This document shows, piece by piece, positions 1-5,365 of a stretch of DNA of 5,394 nt. Source of the stretch: an uncultured Elioraea sp. (GTDB lineage: Bacteria > Pseudomonadota > Alphaproteobacteria > Acetobacterales > Acetobacteraceae). The stretch lies in the NCBI GenBank assembly GCA_937995555.1, contig CALKJX010000041.1:1-5394 (forward strand), in the 5' to 3' direction. How positions within the stretch are numbered: position 1 is the first letter of the stretch; each line of letters opens with the position of its first letter. A model generated the notes under the pieces. It was not told the origin of the DNA and searched no databases. It saw only the letters and a list, made by a program, of their open reading frames with translations. The position numbers and the translations under genes were made by a program.

Positions 1-78
1 GAGATTGATGCGCGGTGGCGGCAGGCGCGGGTCGGGCTTGCGTGGCGTGTAGTGCAGGGCGGTGTCGGTCGCGACCAT
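1..78 (-). CDS. N-terminal fragment of an unidentified protein (cut by window edge)
   Basis: Reading the minus strand from the ATG at 78-76 gives 26 uninterrupted codons to the window edge, beginning MVATDTALHYTPRKPDP and continuing with a proline- and arginine-rich stretch. The start is supported by a strong Shine-Dalgarno sequence (AAGGAG, bases 89-84) five bases upstream. The ATG lies 49 bases after the stop of the GST-GNAT gene on the same strand, so the two are probably co-transcribed. The N-terminus shows no signal peptide and no membrane segment, and I do not recognise the family from these few residues. That a gene starts here is fairly secure; the product is unknown. Confidence 0.6.
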   Translation of the reverse strand, partial: MVATDTALHYTPRKPDPRLPPPRINL

Positions 79-83
79 GGGAA

Positions 84-89
84 CTCCTT
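84..89 (-). promoter_or_regulatory. Shine-Dalgarno site of the partial gene at the left edge
   Basis: On the minus strand AAGGAG is followed by five bases and then ATG at 78. It is among the best ribosome binding sites in the window and is the main reason for calling the partial reading frame at 1-78 a real gene. Confidence 0.6.
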
Positions 90-127
90 GCGAGGGTCGC
101 GAACAAAGCAAGGAGAGAGGCGCTTGG

Positions 128-1204
128 CTACCCCGCGAGCCGCTTCTCCATGAAGACGCGGGCGAAACCGTGCTCTACGCCGCGGCCGATCTCGGCATAG
201 CCGAGGGCGCGGTAGAGCGCGATGTTCCGCTCCATGCGCTGATGCGTGTAGAGCCGGATCGCGCCGTGGCCGCGCCGGCGCGCCTCGGCCTCGGCGAAGC
301 GGACCAGCCGCCGTCCGAGCCCCTTGCCGGCATAGGCGGGTGCGGTCGCGACATTGTCGAGCCAGAACGCGCCGTCCTTATCCTCGATCACCACGAGGCC
401 CGCGAGCGCGCCGGACGGTTCGGCGACGACATGCGCCTCGCCTCGGGCGATGCGGACGGCGTAGTCGTCGTCCATCGGGCCGGGCCGCCGGCCGACGACA
501 GGCACCCAGGGCGCATAGGCCGCCTCGACCAGGGATGCGACGGCGTCCGCCTCGTCGGGGCGCGCGGGGCGGACAGGCGCGTAGTTGCGCGTCCAGATCG
601 CCGTGGCCGAGGGCCGGGCGGCGGTCGTGCGCACCACCTCGGCGATGCGCGGACAGTGGGCGTCCACCCACGCGGCCGGACCATTGCTCCAGCGGCTCAT
701 CACCAGGATCTGGGCATCGAGCGCCGAGAAGGTCTCGCCGAGGGCATAGGGGCCTTGACCAAGCTCGCCGTCGAGCAACGCCCACAGGCGCCGCGTCTCC
801 GCCATCGCCGAGTCGCGCACGGCCGCCGCGCCGGTCGGATCGGTGGTGTAGCGCTCCGGACAGTCGAACCGGCCGACCGCGCCGTAGAGCTCGCCGGCGA
901 GGAAGGCCATCCAGCGGAGCGCGGTGGCACGGGCGGGGGTGGCCGGCGGCGGTAGCAGCCCGGCCTCCGGGCAATGCTCGGCCAGGACCAGCATGCCGGC
1001 GAGGCTTTCGGTCACCAGCGTCCCGTCCGGTGCAACCAGCGCGGGCAGACGCCGCATCGGATTGATGGCCGCGAACGGCGATGCGAGCTGCTCGTCGCGC
1101 GCGATCGCGACCGGCCGGAACGCGACATCCGCCCCCGCCTCGTTGAGCAGGATCTCGAGGATCGTCGCCCCCGAGTTCCAATCCCCGTAAAGCGTCCAGG
1201 TCAT
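128..1204 (-). CDS. Two-domain protein: glutathione S-transferase-like domain fused to a GNAT N-acetyltransferase
   Basis: The 358-residue protein joins two families usually found separately. Residues 1-205 look like a complete cytosolic glutathione S-transferase: a thioredoxin-like N-terminus with N10-S11 where the catalytic Ser usually lies, the cis-proline at P54 (LPAL), the E66-S67 pair that binds the glutamyl end of glutathione, then an all-helical part with the N-capping box S160-x-x-D163. Residues 208-358 look like a GNAT domain: the acetyl-CoA pyrophosphate loop is AGKGLG (292-297), with alanine in place of the usual Gln/Arg, followed by the motif B-like N327-IALYRALGY region and a C-terminal beta strand. 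The ATG at 1204 has a modest AGGGTGG-like ribosome site upstream. The stop is TAG at 128. There is no signal peptide, so it is probably cytoplasmic. Its substrates are unknown; detoxification by conjugation and acetylation is only a guess. Domain assignments are confident, cellular role is not. Confidence 0.88.
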   Translation of the reverse strand: MTWTLYGDWNSGATILEILLNEAGADVAFRPVAIARDEQLASPFAAINPMRRLPALVAPDGTLVTESLAGMLVLAEHCPEAGLLPPPATPARATALRWMAFLAGELYGAVGRFDCPERYTTDPTGAAAVRDSAMAETRRLWALLDGELGQGPYALGETFSALDAQILVMSRWSNGPAAWVDAHCPRIAEVVRTTAARPSATAIWTRNYAPVRPARPDEADAVASLVEAAYAPWVPVVGRRPGPMDDDYAVRIARGEAHVVAEPSGALAGLVVIEDKDGAFWLDNVATAPAYAGKGLGRRLVRFAEAEARRRGHGAIRLYTHQRMERNIALYRALGYAEIGRGVEHGFARVFMEKRLAG

Positions 1205-1249
1205 GCGCCACCCTCGCCGGACCGCGCCGGAACGTCCAACGCGAAAGCG

Positions 1250-1264
1250 TGATCGGACCGATCA
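1250..1264. promoter_or_regulatory. 15-bp palindrome in the divergent spacer, candidate operator
   Basis: The sequence TGATCGG-A-CCGATCA is a perfect inverted repeat with 7-bp arms around one central base. It starts 46 bases upstream of the GST-GNAT start codon, inside the 179-bp spacer (1205-1383) between that gene and the divergent YdcH gene. This is a place where a dimeric repressor could control the minus-strand gene. A small ACGC-GAAA-GCGT stem-loop (1239-1250) directly abuts it. I found no convincing -35/-10 pair in the spacer on either strand; the rest of the spacer shows nothing I can interpret. Confidence 0.35.
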
Positions 1265-1383
1265 ACGCCACGCGGCGTCATCATTTCGTCAAGCGCGGCG
1301 CCGAGACTTGCCCCCGAGGCCGCAGATGCTTCAGACTGCACAACCAGAAGGCGTGAGACCCATCCACCGTGAGGGAGTTGCCG

Positions 1384-1563
1384 ATGAACCTTCAGCAGCG
1401 GCTCATGACCTTGACCGGCCGCCACGCTGCTCTCGAGGAGCAGCTCTCGGTCGAGATGACCCGCCCCCGCGCCGATGAGGCGACGGTCTCGAGGATCAAG
1501 CGCGAGAAGCTGAGGCTGAAGGAGGAGATGGAACGGCTGAGGAAGGATCTCGCCCTGACCTGA
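1384..1563 (+). CDS. YdcH/DUF465-family small coiled-coil protein
   Basis: This encodes a 59-residue, highly charged helical protein. It shows the DUF465 (YdcH) pattern: an N-terminal RHAALEEQL helix, a short turn rich in Arg/Pro/Asp (TRPRADEATV), then a Lys/Glu-rich helix with the KREKLRLKEEMERL stretch. Length and layout match this family, which forms short antiparallel helical hairpins in many proteobacteria and has no established biochemical function. I chose ATG 1384 because GAGGGAG (1371-1377) lies six bases upstream; a GTG in frame at 1369 overlaps that ribosome site and would add five residues not typical of the family. It is the only plus-strand gene seen. It diverges from the GST-GNAT gene and converges on the COQ10-like gene, with 15 bases between the stop codons. 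Confidence 0.88.
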   Translation: MNLQQRLMTLTGRHAALEEQLSVEMTRPRADEATVSRIKREKLRLKEEMERLRKDLALT

Positions 1564-1569
1564 CGGGCG

Positions 1570-1592
1570 GTCCCCGGCTCAGCCGCCGGGAC
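1570..1592. terminator. Candidate bidirectional stem-loop between convergent genes
   Basis: GTCCC at 1570-1574 pairs with GGGAC at 1588-1592, and CGGC at 1575-1578 pairs with GCCG at 1582-1585. The result is a 9-bp stem with a two-base bulge (1586-1587) and a three-base loop. The loop is the reverse complement of the stop codon of the COQ10-like gene. The position, seven bases past the YdcH stop and at the end of the converging gene, suits a shared terminator. No T tract follows on either strand, so it is not a classical intrinsic terminator; it may only stabilise the 3' ends. Confidence 0.4.
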
Positions 1593-2055
1593 TCGGCAGC
1601 GGCCTGCCGGCGGGCTGCGTGTCCGCCGGGCCGTAGATGCGCCGCGCCCGCCGCTCGAACGCGTGGACCATCAGCCGCACGGCCTCGTTGAACACAAGCC
1701 CGATGGCGGCCTGCAGGATCTTCGAGCGGAACTCGAAATCGACGTAGAAATCCACCAGCGTCCCGTCGTTCTCCGGGATGAAGCGCCAGTGATTGTTGAG
1801 GTAACGGAATGGTCCCTCCAGGTAGCGCACATGGATGCGGTTGGGCCGCTCCAGCGTCACGTGACTGGTGAAACGCTCGCGGAACACCTTGAAACCGATC
1901 ACCAGGTCGGCGACCAGCAGCGTCTCGGTGCGCTCGCGCACGCGTGCGCCGACGCACCAGGGCAGGAACTCGGGGTAGCGGCCGACATCCGCGACCAGAT
2001 CGAAGAGCTGGTCGGGCGCGTAGGGCATGAACTGCTTCTGCGCGTGCGTCGGCAT
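1579..2055 (-). CDS. coq10: COQ10/RatA-family START-domain protein (coenzyme Q-binding type)
   Basis: The 158-residue product has the SRPBCC/START fold pattern of the COQ10/RatA (polyketide cyclase-like) family. A first strand (residues 3-10) is followed by PDQLFDLVADVGRYPEFLPWC (15-34), the family's most recognisable segment. The antiparallel sheet then includes FRERFTSHVTLERPNRI (58-74) and the GPFRYLNNHWRF segment (81-92). The long C-terminal helix (about 111-141) ends at RIYG. Eukaryotic COQ10 binds ubiquinone and supports its use in respiration; bacterial members are often labelled RatA, after an E. coli protein reported to block 70S ribosome assembly. Next to lpd and lipA the quinone-related role is more likely. 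The gene starts 56 bases after the lipA stop on the same strand, with only a weak ribosome site. The last 15 or so residues are a proline/glycine-rich tail outside the domain. Family is confident; exact function is not. Confidence 0.9.
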   Translation of the reverse strand: MPTHAQKQFMPYAPDQLFDLVADVGRYPEFLPWCVGARVRERTETLLVADLVIGFKVFRERFTSHVTLERPNRIHVRYLEGPFRYLNNHWRFIPENDGTLVDFYVDFEFRSKILQAAIGLVFNEAVRLMVHAFERRARRIYGPADTQPAGRPLPSPGG

Positions 2056-2111
2056 CGCGGCTCAATCTCGGTCCGGCGGACGTGAAGGAGAGGACAAAGC
2101 CCGGATCGATG

Positions 2112-3077
2112 CTATGCGTCGGCCGCCAGCTTCGCCTCGCGTGCGGCGCGCAGCGCTGCGAAATCGGCATCTGCATGGTAGGAGGAGCGCGTCAGCGGGC
2201 TCGCCGCCACCATCAGGAACCCCTTGCCGCGGGCCAGCGCCGCATAGTCGGCGAACTCATCTGGCGTGACGAAGCGATCGATCGCCGCGTGCTTAACGGT
2301 CGGCTGGAGGTACTGGCCGAGCGTGATGAAATCGACCTCGGCGGCGCGCAGGTCGTCCATCACCTGGATCAGTTCCTCGCGCGTCTCGCCGAGCCCCACC
2401 ATCAGCCCGGACTTGGTGAAGATCGACGGGTCCATCTCCTTCACCCGACCGAGCAGGCGGAGGCTGACGAAGTAGCGCGCGCCGGGCCGGATCGCGGGAT
2501 AGAGCCGCGGCACGGTCTCGAGGTTGTGGTTGAACACGTCGGGCTTGGCCTCGACCACGGTCGCGATCGCGCCGTCGCCCTTGCGCAGGAAGTCGGGGGT
2601 CAGGATCTCGATCGTGGTGCCCGGCGCGGCCGCGCGGATGGCGCGGATCACGGCGGCGAAATGCGCTGCTCCTCCGTCCTCGAGGTCGTCGCGGTCGACC
2701 GAGGTGATCACTACGTGCTTGAGGCCCATCACCGCCACCGCCTCGGCCACGCGCTGCGGCTCGCCGGCGTCGAGCGGACCGGGGATGCCCGTCGCGACAT
2801 TGCAGAACGCGCAGGCGCGGGTGCAGGTGTCCCCCATGATCATCATGGTGGCGTGGCGCTGCGACCAGCACTCGCCGATGTTCGGGCAGGCCGCCTCCTC
2901 GCAGACCGTGACGAGTTTCTTCTCGCGCAGCAGGTTGCGCGTCTCGACATAGACCGGATGGGTGGGCGCCTTGACCCGGATCCAGGCAGGCTTGCGCTGG
3001 ATCGGGTTGTCCGGGCGTCGCACCTTTTCCGGATGGCGCGCCGTGCGGCGATGGTCGATCTCGATGCGGTTGGTCAT
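2112..3077 (-). CDS. lipA: Lipoyl synthase LipA
   Basis: LipA is a radical SAM enzyme that inserts two sulfur atoms into octanoyl groups on the lipoyl domains of E2 subunits and the glycine cleavage H protein. The 321-residue product carries both [4Fe-4S] cluster motifs: the auxiliary, sacrificial cluster C59-x4-C64-x5-C70 and the radical SAM cluster C85-x3-C89-x2-C92. It also has the C-terminal RSSY motif (297-300), whose serine completes the auxiliary cluster. The length is normal for the family and there is no break. The start ATG at 3077 lies three bases after the stop of the upstream frameshifted gene. No Shine-Dalgarno sequence is visible before it, so translation probably depends on coupling to the preceding reading frame. 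Placement between lpd and a COQ10-like gene fits a lipoate-metabolism operon. Confidence 0.98.
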   Translation of the reverse strand: MTNRIEIDHRRTARHPEKVRRPDNPIQRKPAWIRVKAPTHPVYVETRNLLREKKLVTVCEEAACPNIGECWSQRHATMMIMGDTCTRACAFCNVATGIPGPLDAGEPQRVAEAVAVMGLKHVVITSVDRDDLEDGGAAHFAAVIRAIRAAAPGTTIEILTPDFLRKGDGAIATVVEAKPDVFNHNLETVPRLYPAIRPGARYFVSLRLLGRVKEMDPSIFTKSGLMVGLGETREELIQVMDDLRAAEVDFITLGQYLQPTVKHAAIDRFVTPDEFADYAALARGKGFLMVAASPLTRSSYHADADFAALRAAREAKLAADA

Positions 3078-3080
3078 GGC

Positions 3081-3850
3081 TCAGATGTCGATGGGCCGGC
3101 CGTGTCCGTCAAGCAGCACGATCCCGTTCGTGCACGCGCCCGCATTCTGCCCCCAGTCGCCGCCGATCGGCTTGCCGGCGGGGCCGCAGGGCTCGTCCGG
3201 CCCGGTATAGGAGCCGTCCTTGACGTAGGGCCAGCGGCGCGCGCGGCTGCGATGGAAGTGCTCACGGGCGACGGCCGAGGGCAGGTACCAGGCCTGCCCG
3301 GCCTCGAAGGCGAGGAACCGGTCCGAGGCATCGATGCCGCGGTTGCGCGCAGAAGCCCAGCCGTCCTGCGCGCCGTGCTGGATGCGGCTGACCATCCCGG
3401 ACGCATTCAGACCGCGCACGGTATGGCGCGCCTCGGCCGACCACGCACCGCACCCGGCGCCGCGTTGCAGCGCCGTGACGAAGATCTTCCGGTGGCTCCG
3501 CCCCGTGAGCGGCCCTGAGGCGCGCCAGACCGACATCAGGTCGTAGTCCGAGACGTAGATCCGGCCTTTCCGGGCGGCGCGGCCCGAGCGTCGGACTTGG
3601 TCGCGACCGCGCCGACCGTGGGCGCGTACTCGCCGTGCCAGGGTCGCGCCCACGCCTTGGGGCAGCGGAACACCAGCAGCAGCGACTTCGCCTCGCTGCA
3701 GATCGGGATCGTGTGCACGTCGCGCGGGTCGAAGCCCGAGGCGATGGCGAGGGCGATGGCGCGCTCGGTGGCGCCCGTTTCGAGCGCGAGCCGTGCCTTC
3801 TGCGCCGCGAGGGCGGGGCCGGAGCTTGCGGAAATCCGGAGATCGACCAT
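3081..3850 (-). pseudogene. Frameshifted gene of uncertain function; weak resemblance to edema-factor/ExoY-type adenylyl cyclases
   Basis: Two overlapping minus-strand frames form one gene. Translation starts at ATG 3850 and runs to ATKSDARAAPPGK, after which that frame decays and stops at 3536. The continuation lies one base back, entering as GRIYVSDYDLMSVW and ending at 3081. The region is 770 bases; adding one base in the AAA at 3567-3569 gives 256 codons plus a stop. The upstream frame before the junction in the second reading is low-complexity and arginine-rich, so the second part is not an independent gene. In the restored numbering S101-DYDLMSVW resembles the metal-binding D-Y-D of edema factor and ExoY, and IQHG further on resembles their catalytic His region. 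The Asn normally six residues after that His is not there. The similarity is by eye and weak; it may be an unrelated hypothetical family. It starts 31 bases after lpd and ends three bases before lipA, so it is part of the operon. It has no signal peptide or membrane segment. Confidence 0.72.
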
Positions 3851-3857
3851 GCTGCGC

Positions 3858-3865
3858 CCTCCTTT
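3858..3865 (-). promoter_or_regulatory. Strong Shine-Dalgarno site of the frameshifted gene
   Basis: AAAGGAGG on the minus strand lies seven bases before ATG 3850. It fixes the start of the frameshifted gene and shows that its translation signal is intact, which argues that the gene was functional until recently or still is. Confidence 0.7.
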
Positions 3866-3881
3866 CCGGGCGCCGATCGTA

Positions 3882-5282
3882 TCAGATGTGGATCACCCGC
3901 CCGTACGCGTCGAGCACGCTCTCGTGCATCATCTCCGACAGCGTCGGGTGCGGGAACACGGTGTGCATCAGCTCGGCCTCGGTCAGCTCGGCCGAGCGCG
4001 CGATCGCATAGCCCTGGATCAGCTCCGTCACCTCGGCGCCGACCATGTGCGCGCCGAGCAGCTCGCCCGTCTTGGCGTCGAACACGGTCTTCACCAGGCC
4101 CTCGGGCTCGCCGAGCGCGATCGCCTTGCCGTTGCCGATGAACGGGAAGCGGCCGACACGCACCTGGTGCCCCTTCGCCTTGGCCGCCGCCTCGGTCAGC
4201 CCCACCGAGGCGACCTGCGGCCGGCAATAGGTGCAGCCCGGGATCGTCGTCGGGTCGATCGGGTGGACGTCGTTCTTCCCCGCGATCGCCTCGACGCACA
4301 CCACGCCCTCGTGGCTCGCCTTGTGCGCGAGCCAGGGCGGACCGGTGAGGTCGCCGATCGCGTAGACGCCGGGCTCGCCCGTGCGGCCGTAGCCGTCGGT
4401 GACGACGTGGGTTCGGTCCACCTTCACCTTGGTGCCTTCGAGGCCGATCCCCTCGACATTGCCGACGATGCCGACCGCGCTGATCACGACCTCGACCTCG
4501 ACGTCCTGCACCTTGCCCTTGCTGTCCTCCACCGTGACACGGGCGAGCTTGCCGTTCCTCTGCACGCTCTGCACCTTGGCGCCGGTCATGATGGTCATGC
4601 CCTGCCTGGTGAAGGCCTTGTGCGCGAAAGCCGAGATCTCCTCGTCCTCCACCGGCAGCACGCGGTCGAGCACCTCGACCACCGTCACCTTCGCCCCCAT
4701 GTTGGCGTAGAACGAGGCGAACTCGATGCCGATCGCGCCGGAGCCGATCACCAGCAGCGACTTCGGCATCGCCTTCGGCACCATCGCCTCCTTGTAGGTC
4801 CAGATCGTTTCGCCATCCGGCTCGATTCCGGGCAGCACGCGCGCGCGCGCGCCGGTCGCGAGGATGATGTGCGGCGACGTCAGCTCGGCGACCGGCTTGC
4901 CGTCCTTCTCCACCGCCACCCTCTGAGGACCGGCGAGCTTGCCGTGGCCGTCGACCACCGTGACCTTGTTCTTCTTGAGCAGGTGCTTCACGCCGGCGGA
5001 GAGCTGGCTCGCGACCTGGCGCGAGCGCTTGACCACCTTCGCGAAGTCGTAGCGCGGGTTGTCGGCGGCGAAGCCGTAGGCGTCGAGCGTGTGCAGCAGG
5101 TGGTTGATCTCGGAGGAGCGCAGCAGCGCCTTGGTCGGGATGCAGCCCCAGTTGAGGCAGATTCCGCCCAGGTGTTCGCGTTCGACCAGCGCGGTCTTGA
5201 GACCGAGCTGCGTGGCGCGGATCGCCGCGACATAGCCGCCCGGGCCGCCGCCGATCACGATCAGGTCGTACTGGTCAGCCAT
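3882..5282 (-). CDS. lpd: Dihydrolipoyl dehydrogenase (E3 component)
   Basis: This FAD enzyme re-oxidises the dihydrolipoyl group of 2-oxoacid dehydrogenase E2 subunits and passes electrons to NAD+. The 466-residue protein is full length for the family. It shows the FAD-binding GGGPGG (11-16), the redox disulfide C42-LNWG-C47, the NAD-binding GSGAIG (180-185) followed by an acidic strand end (VVE), the second FAD contact YAIGD (D311), and the catalytic H445-P-x3-E450 dyad in the dimerisation domain. There is no N-terminal lipoyl domain. ATG 5282 follows GGAGGT (5292-5287) by four bases. Next to lipA it is most likely the E3 of the pyruvate dehydrogenase complex, whose E1/E2 genes usually lie just upstream, outside this window. 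A stem-loop may mask the ribosome site (5286-5300). Confidence 0.98.
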   Translation of the reverse strand: MADQYDLIVIGGGPGGYVAAIRATQLGLKTALVEREHLGGICLNWGCIPTKALLRSSEINHLLHTLDAYGFAADNPRYDFAKVVKRSRQVASQLSAGVKHLLKKNKVTVVDGHGKLAGPQRVAVEKDGKPVAELTSPHIILATGARARVLPGIEPDGETIWTYKEAMVPKAMPKSLLVIGSGAIGIEFASFYANMGAKVTVVEVLDRVLPVEDEEISAFAHKAFTRQGMTIMTGAKVQSVQRNGKLARVTVEDSKGKVQDVEVEVVISAVGIVGNVEGIGLEGTKVKVDRTHVVTDGYGRTGEPGVYAIGDLTGPPWLAHKASHEGVVCVEAIAGKNDVHPIDPTTIPGCTYCRPQVASVGLTEAAAKAKGHQVRVGRFPFIGNGKAIALGEPEGLVKTVFDAKTGELLGAHMVGAEVTELIQGYAIARSAELTEAELMHTVFPHPTLSEMMHESVLDAYGRVIHI

Positions 5283-5285
5283 CTA

Positions 5286-5300
5286 CACCTCCAAGAGGTG
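5286..5300 (-). promoter_or_regulatory. Stem-loop that encloses the lpd Shine-Dalgarno sequence
   Basis: In the lpd transcript CACCUC-UUG-GAGGUG is a perfect 6-bp hairpin with a three-base loop, ending three bases before the AUG. The GGAGGT ribosome site (5292-5287) lies almost wholly in its 3' arm. When folded, the hairpin would hide the ribosome site; regulation of lpd translation is an inference. Confidence 0.45.
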
Positions 5301-5322
5301 GGGGGACGACGCTCGTCCCCCC
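5300..5322. repeat. Perfect 10-bp GC-rich inverted repeat upstream of lpd
   Basis: GGGGGGACGA (5300-5309) and TCGTCCCCCC (5313-5322) flank a three-base loop. On the lpd strand the stem sits directly before the ribosome-site hairpin and shares one base with it. No T tract follows in either direction, so an intrinsic terminator is unlikely. It could be an mRNA-stabilising or processing stem, or a copy of a dispersed intergenic palindrome. The C tracts at 5317-5323 and 5327-5332 give the opposite strand two long G runs, which could compete for the same C run. Confidence 0.55.
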
Positions 5323-5340
5323 CACACCCCCCTGCATCCG

Positions 5341-5365
5341 GGGCCGCTCCCGCTGGTCGCGGCCC
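5341..5365. repeat. 7-bp inverted repeat in the region upstream of lpd
   Basis: GGGCCGC (5341-5347) is matched by GCGGCCC (5359-5365) across an 11-base loop. I see no convincing reading frame in the region 5283-5394 on the minus strand: the available frames are low-complexity Gly/Arg/Pro and show no family motif. The stem may mark the 3' end of an upstream gene beyond the window, or be part of a larger intergenic repeat with the adjacent palindrome. In such GC-rich DNA a 7-bp match alone is weak evidence. Confidence 0.3.

Larger units (their letters stand above)
1579..5282 (-). other. Probable operon: lpd, frameshifted gene, lipA, COQ10-like gene
   Basis: All four genes lie on the minus strand with spacers of 31, 3 and 56 bases, and none of the spacers contains a recognisable promoter or terminator. 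The functions fit together: Lpd uses the lipoyl group that LipA makes, and the COQ10-like protein belongs to the quinone side of respiration. lpd-lipA-COQ10 adjacency is a known arrangement in Alphaproteobacteria; the extra gene between lpd and lipA is the unusual member. Confidence 0.75.

Noticed and set aside
62..955. Long plus-strand open frame of 297 codons opposite the GST-GNAT gene
   Set aside because: It mirrors the fusion gene, whose minus-strand product has clear domain motifs. The plus-strand translation is Arg/Gly/Ala-rich with no recognisable motif, as expected for the opposite strand of GC-rich coding DNA.
1308..1336. TTGCCC followed 17 bases later by TCAGAC as a promoter for the YdcH gene
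   Set aside because: The -10 match is poor and similar spacings occur by chance in GC-rich DNA, so I did not call a promoter.
1201..1425. Minus-strand frame of 74 codons across the divergent spacer
   Set aside because: It overlaps the beginning of the YdcH gene, has no ribosome site or motif, and its translation shows no protein-like pattern.
1579..2055. Reading the COQ10/RatA-like gene as the toxin of a toxin-antitoxin pair
   Set aside because: No partner RatB-like gene is adjacent, and the linkage to lpd and lipA favours a respiratory, quinone-related role. The neighbouring YdcH gene is convergent, not a paired antitoxin.
2071..2081. GTCCG-G-CGGAC palindrome between lipA and the COQ10-like gene
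   Set aside because: Five-base arms are expected often by chance at this GC content and nothing else supports a regulatory role.
2082..3518. Very long plus-strand open frame of 478 codons
   Set aside because: It spans lipA on the opposite strand and runs across its start into the neighbouring gene. Its translation is Arg/Asp/Ala/His-biased with no domain, and lipA is unmistakable on the minus strand.
3081..3653. The second half of the frameshifted gene as an independent 190-residue protein starting at ATG 3653
   Set aside because: The first 30 or so residues are low-complexity arginine-rich sequence lying opposite good protein in the other frame, and no Shine-Dalgarno sequence is evident before that ATG. 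One frameshifted gene explains the data better.
3262..4299. Minus-strand frame of 345 codons overlapping the lpd end and the frameshifted gene
   Set aside because: It is an out-of-frame reading of both genes, Arg/Pro/Ser-rich, bridging two real genes and a spacer containing a strong ribosome site for a different frame.
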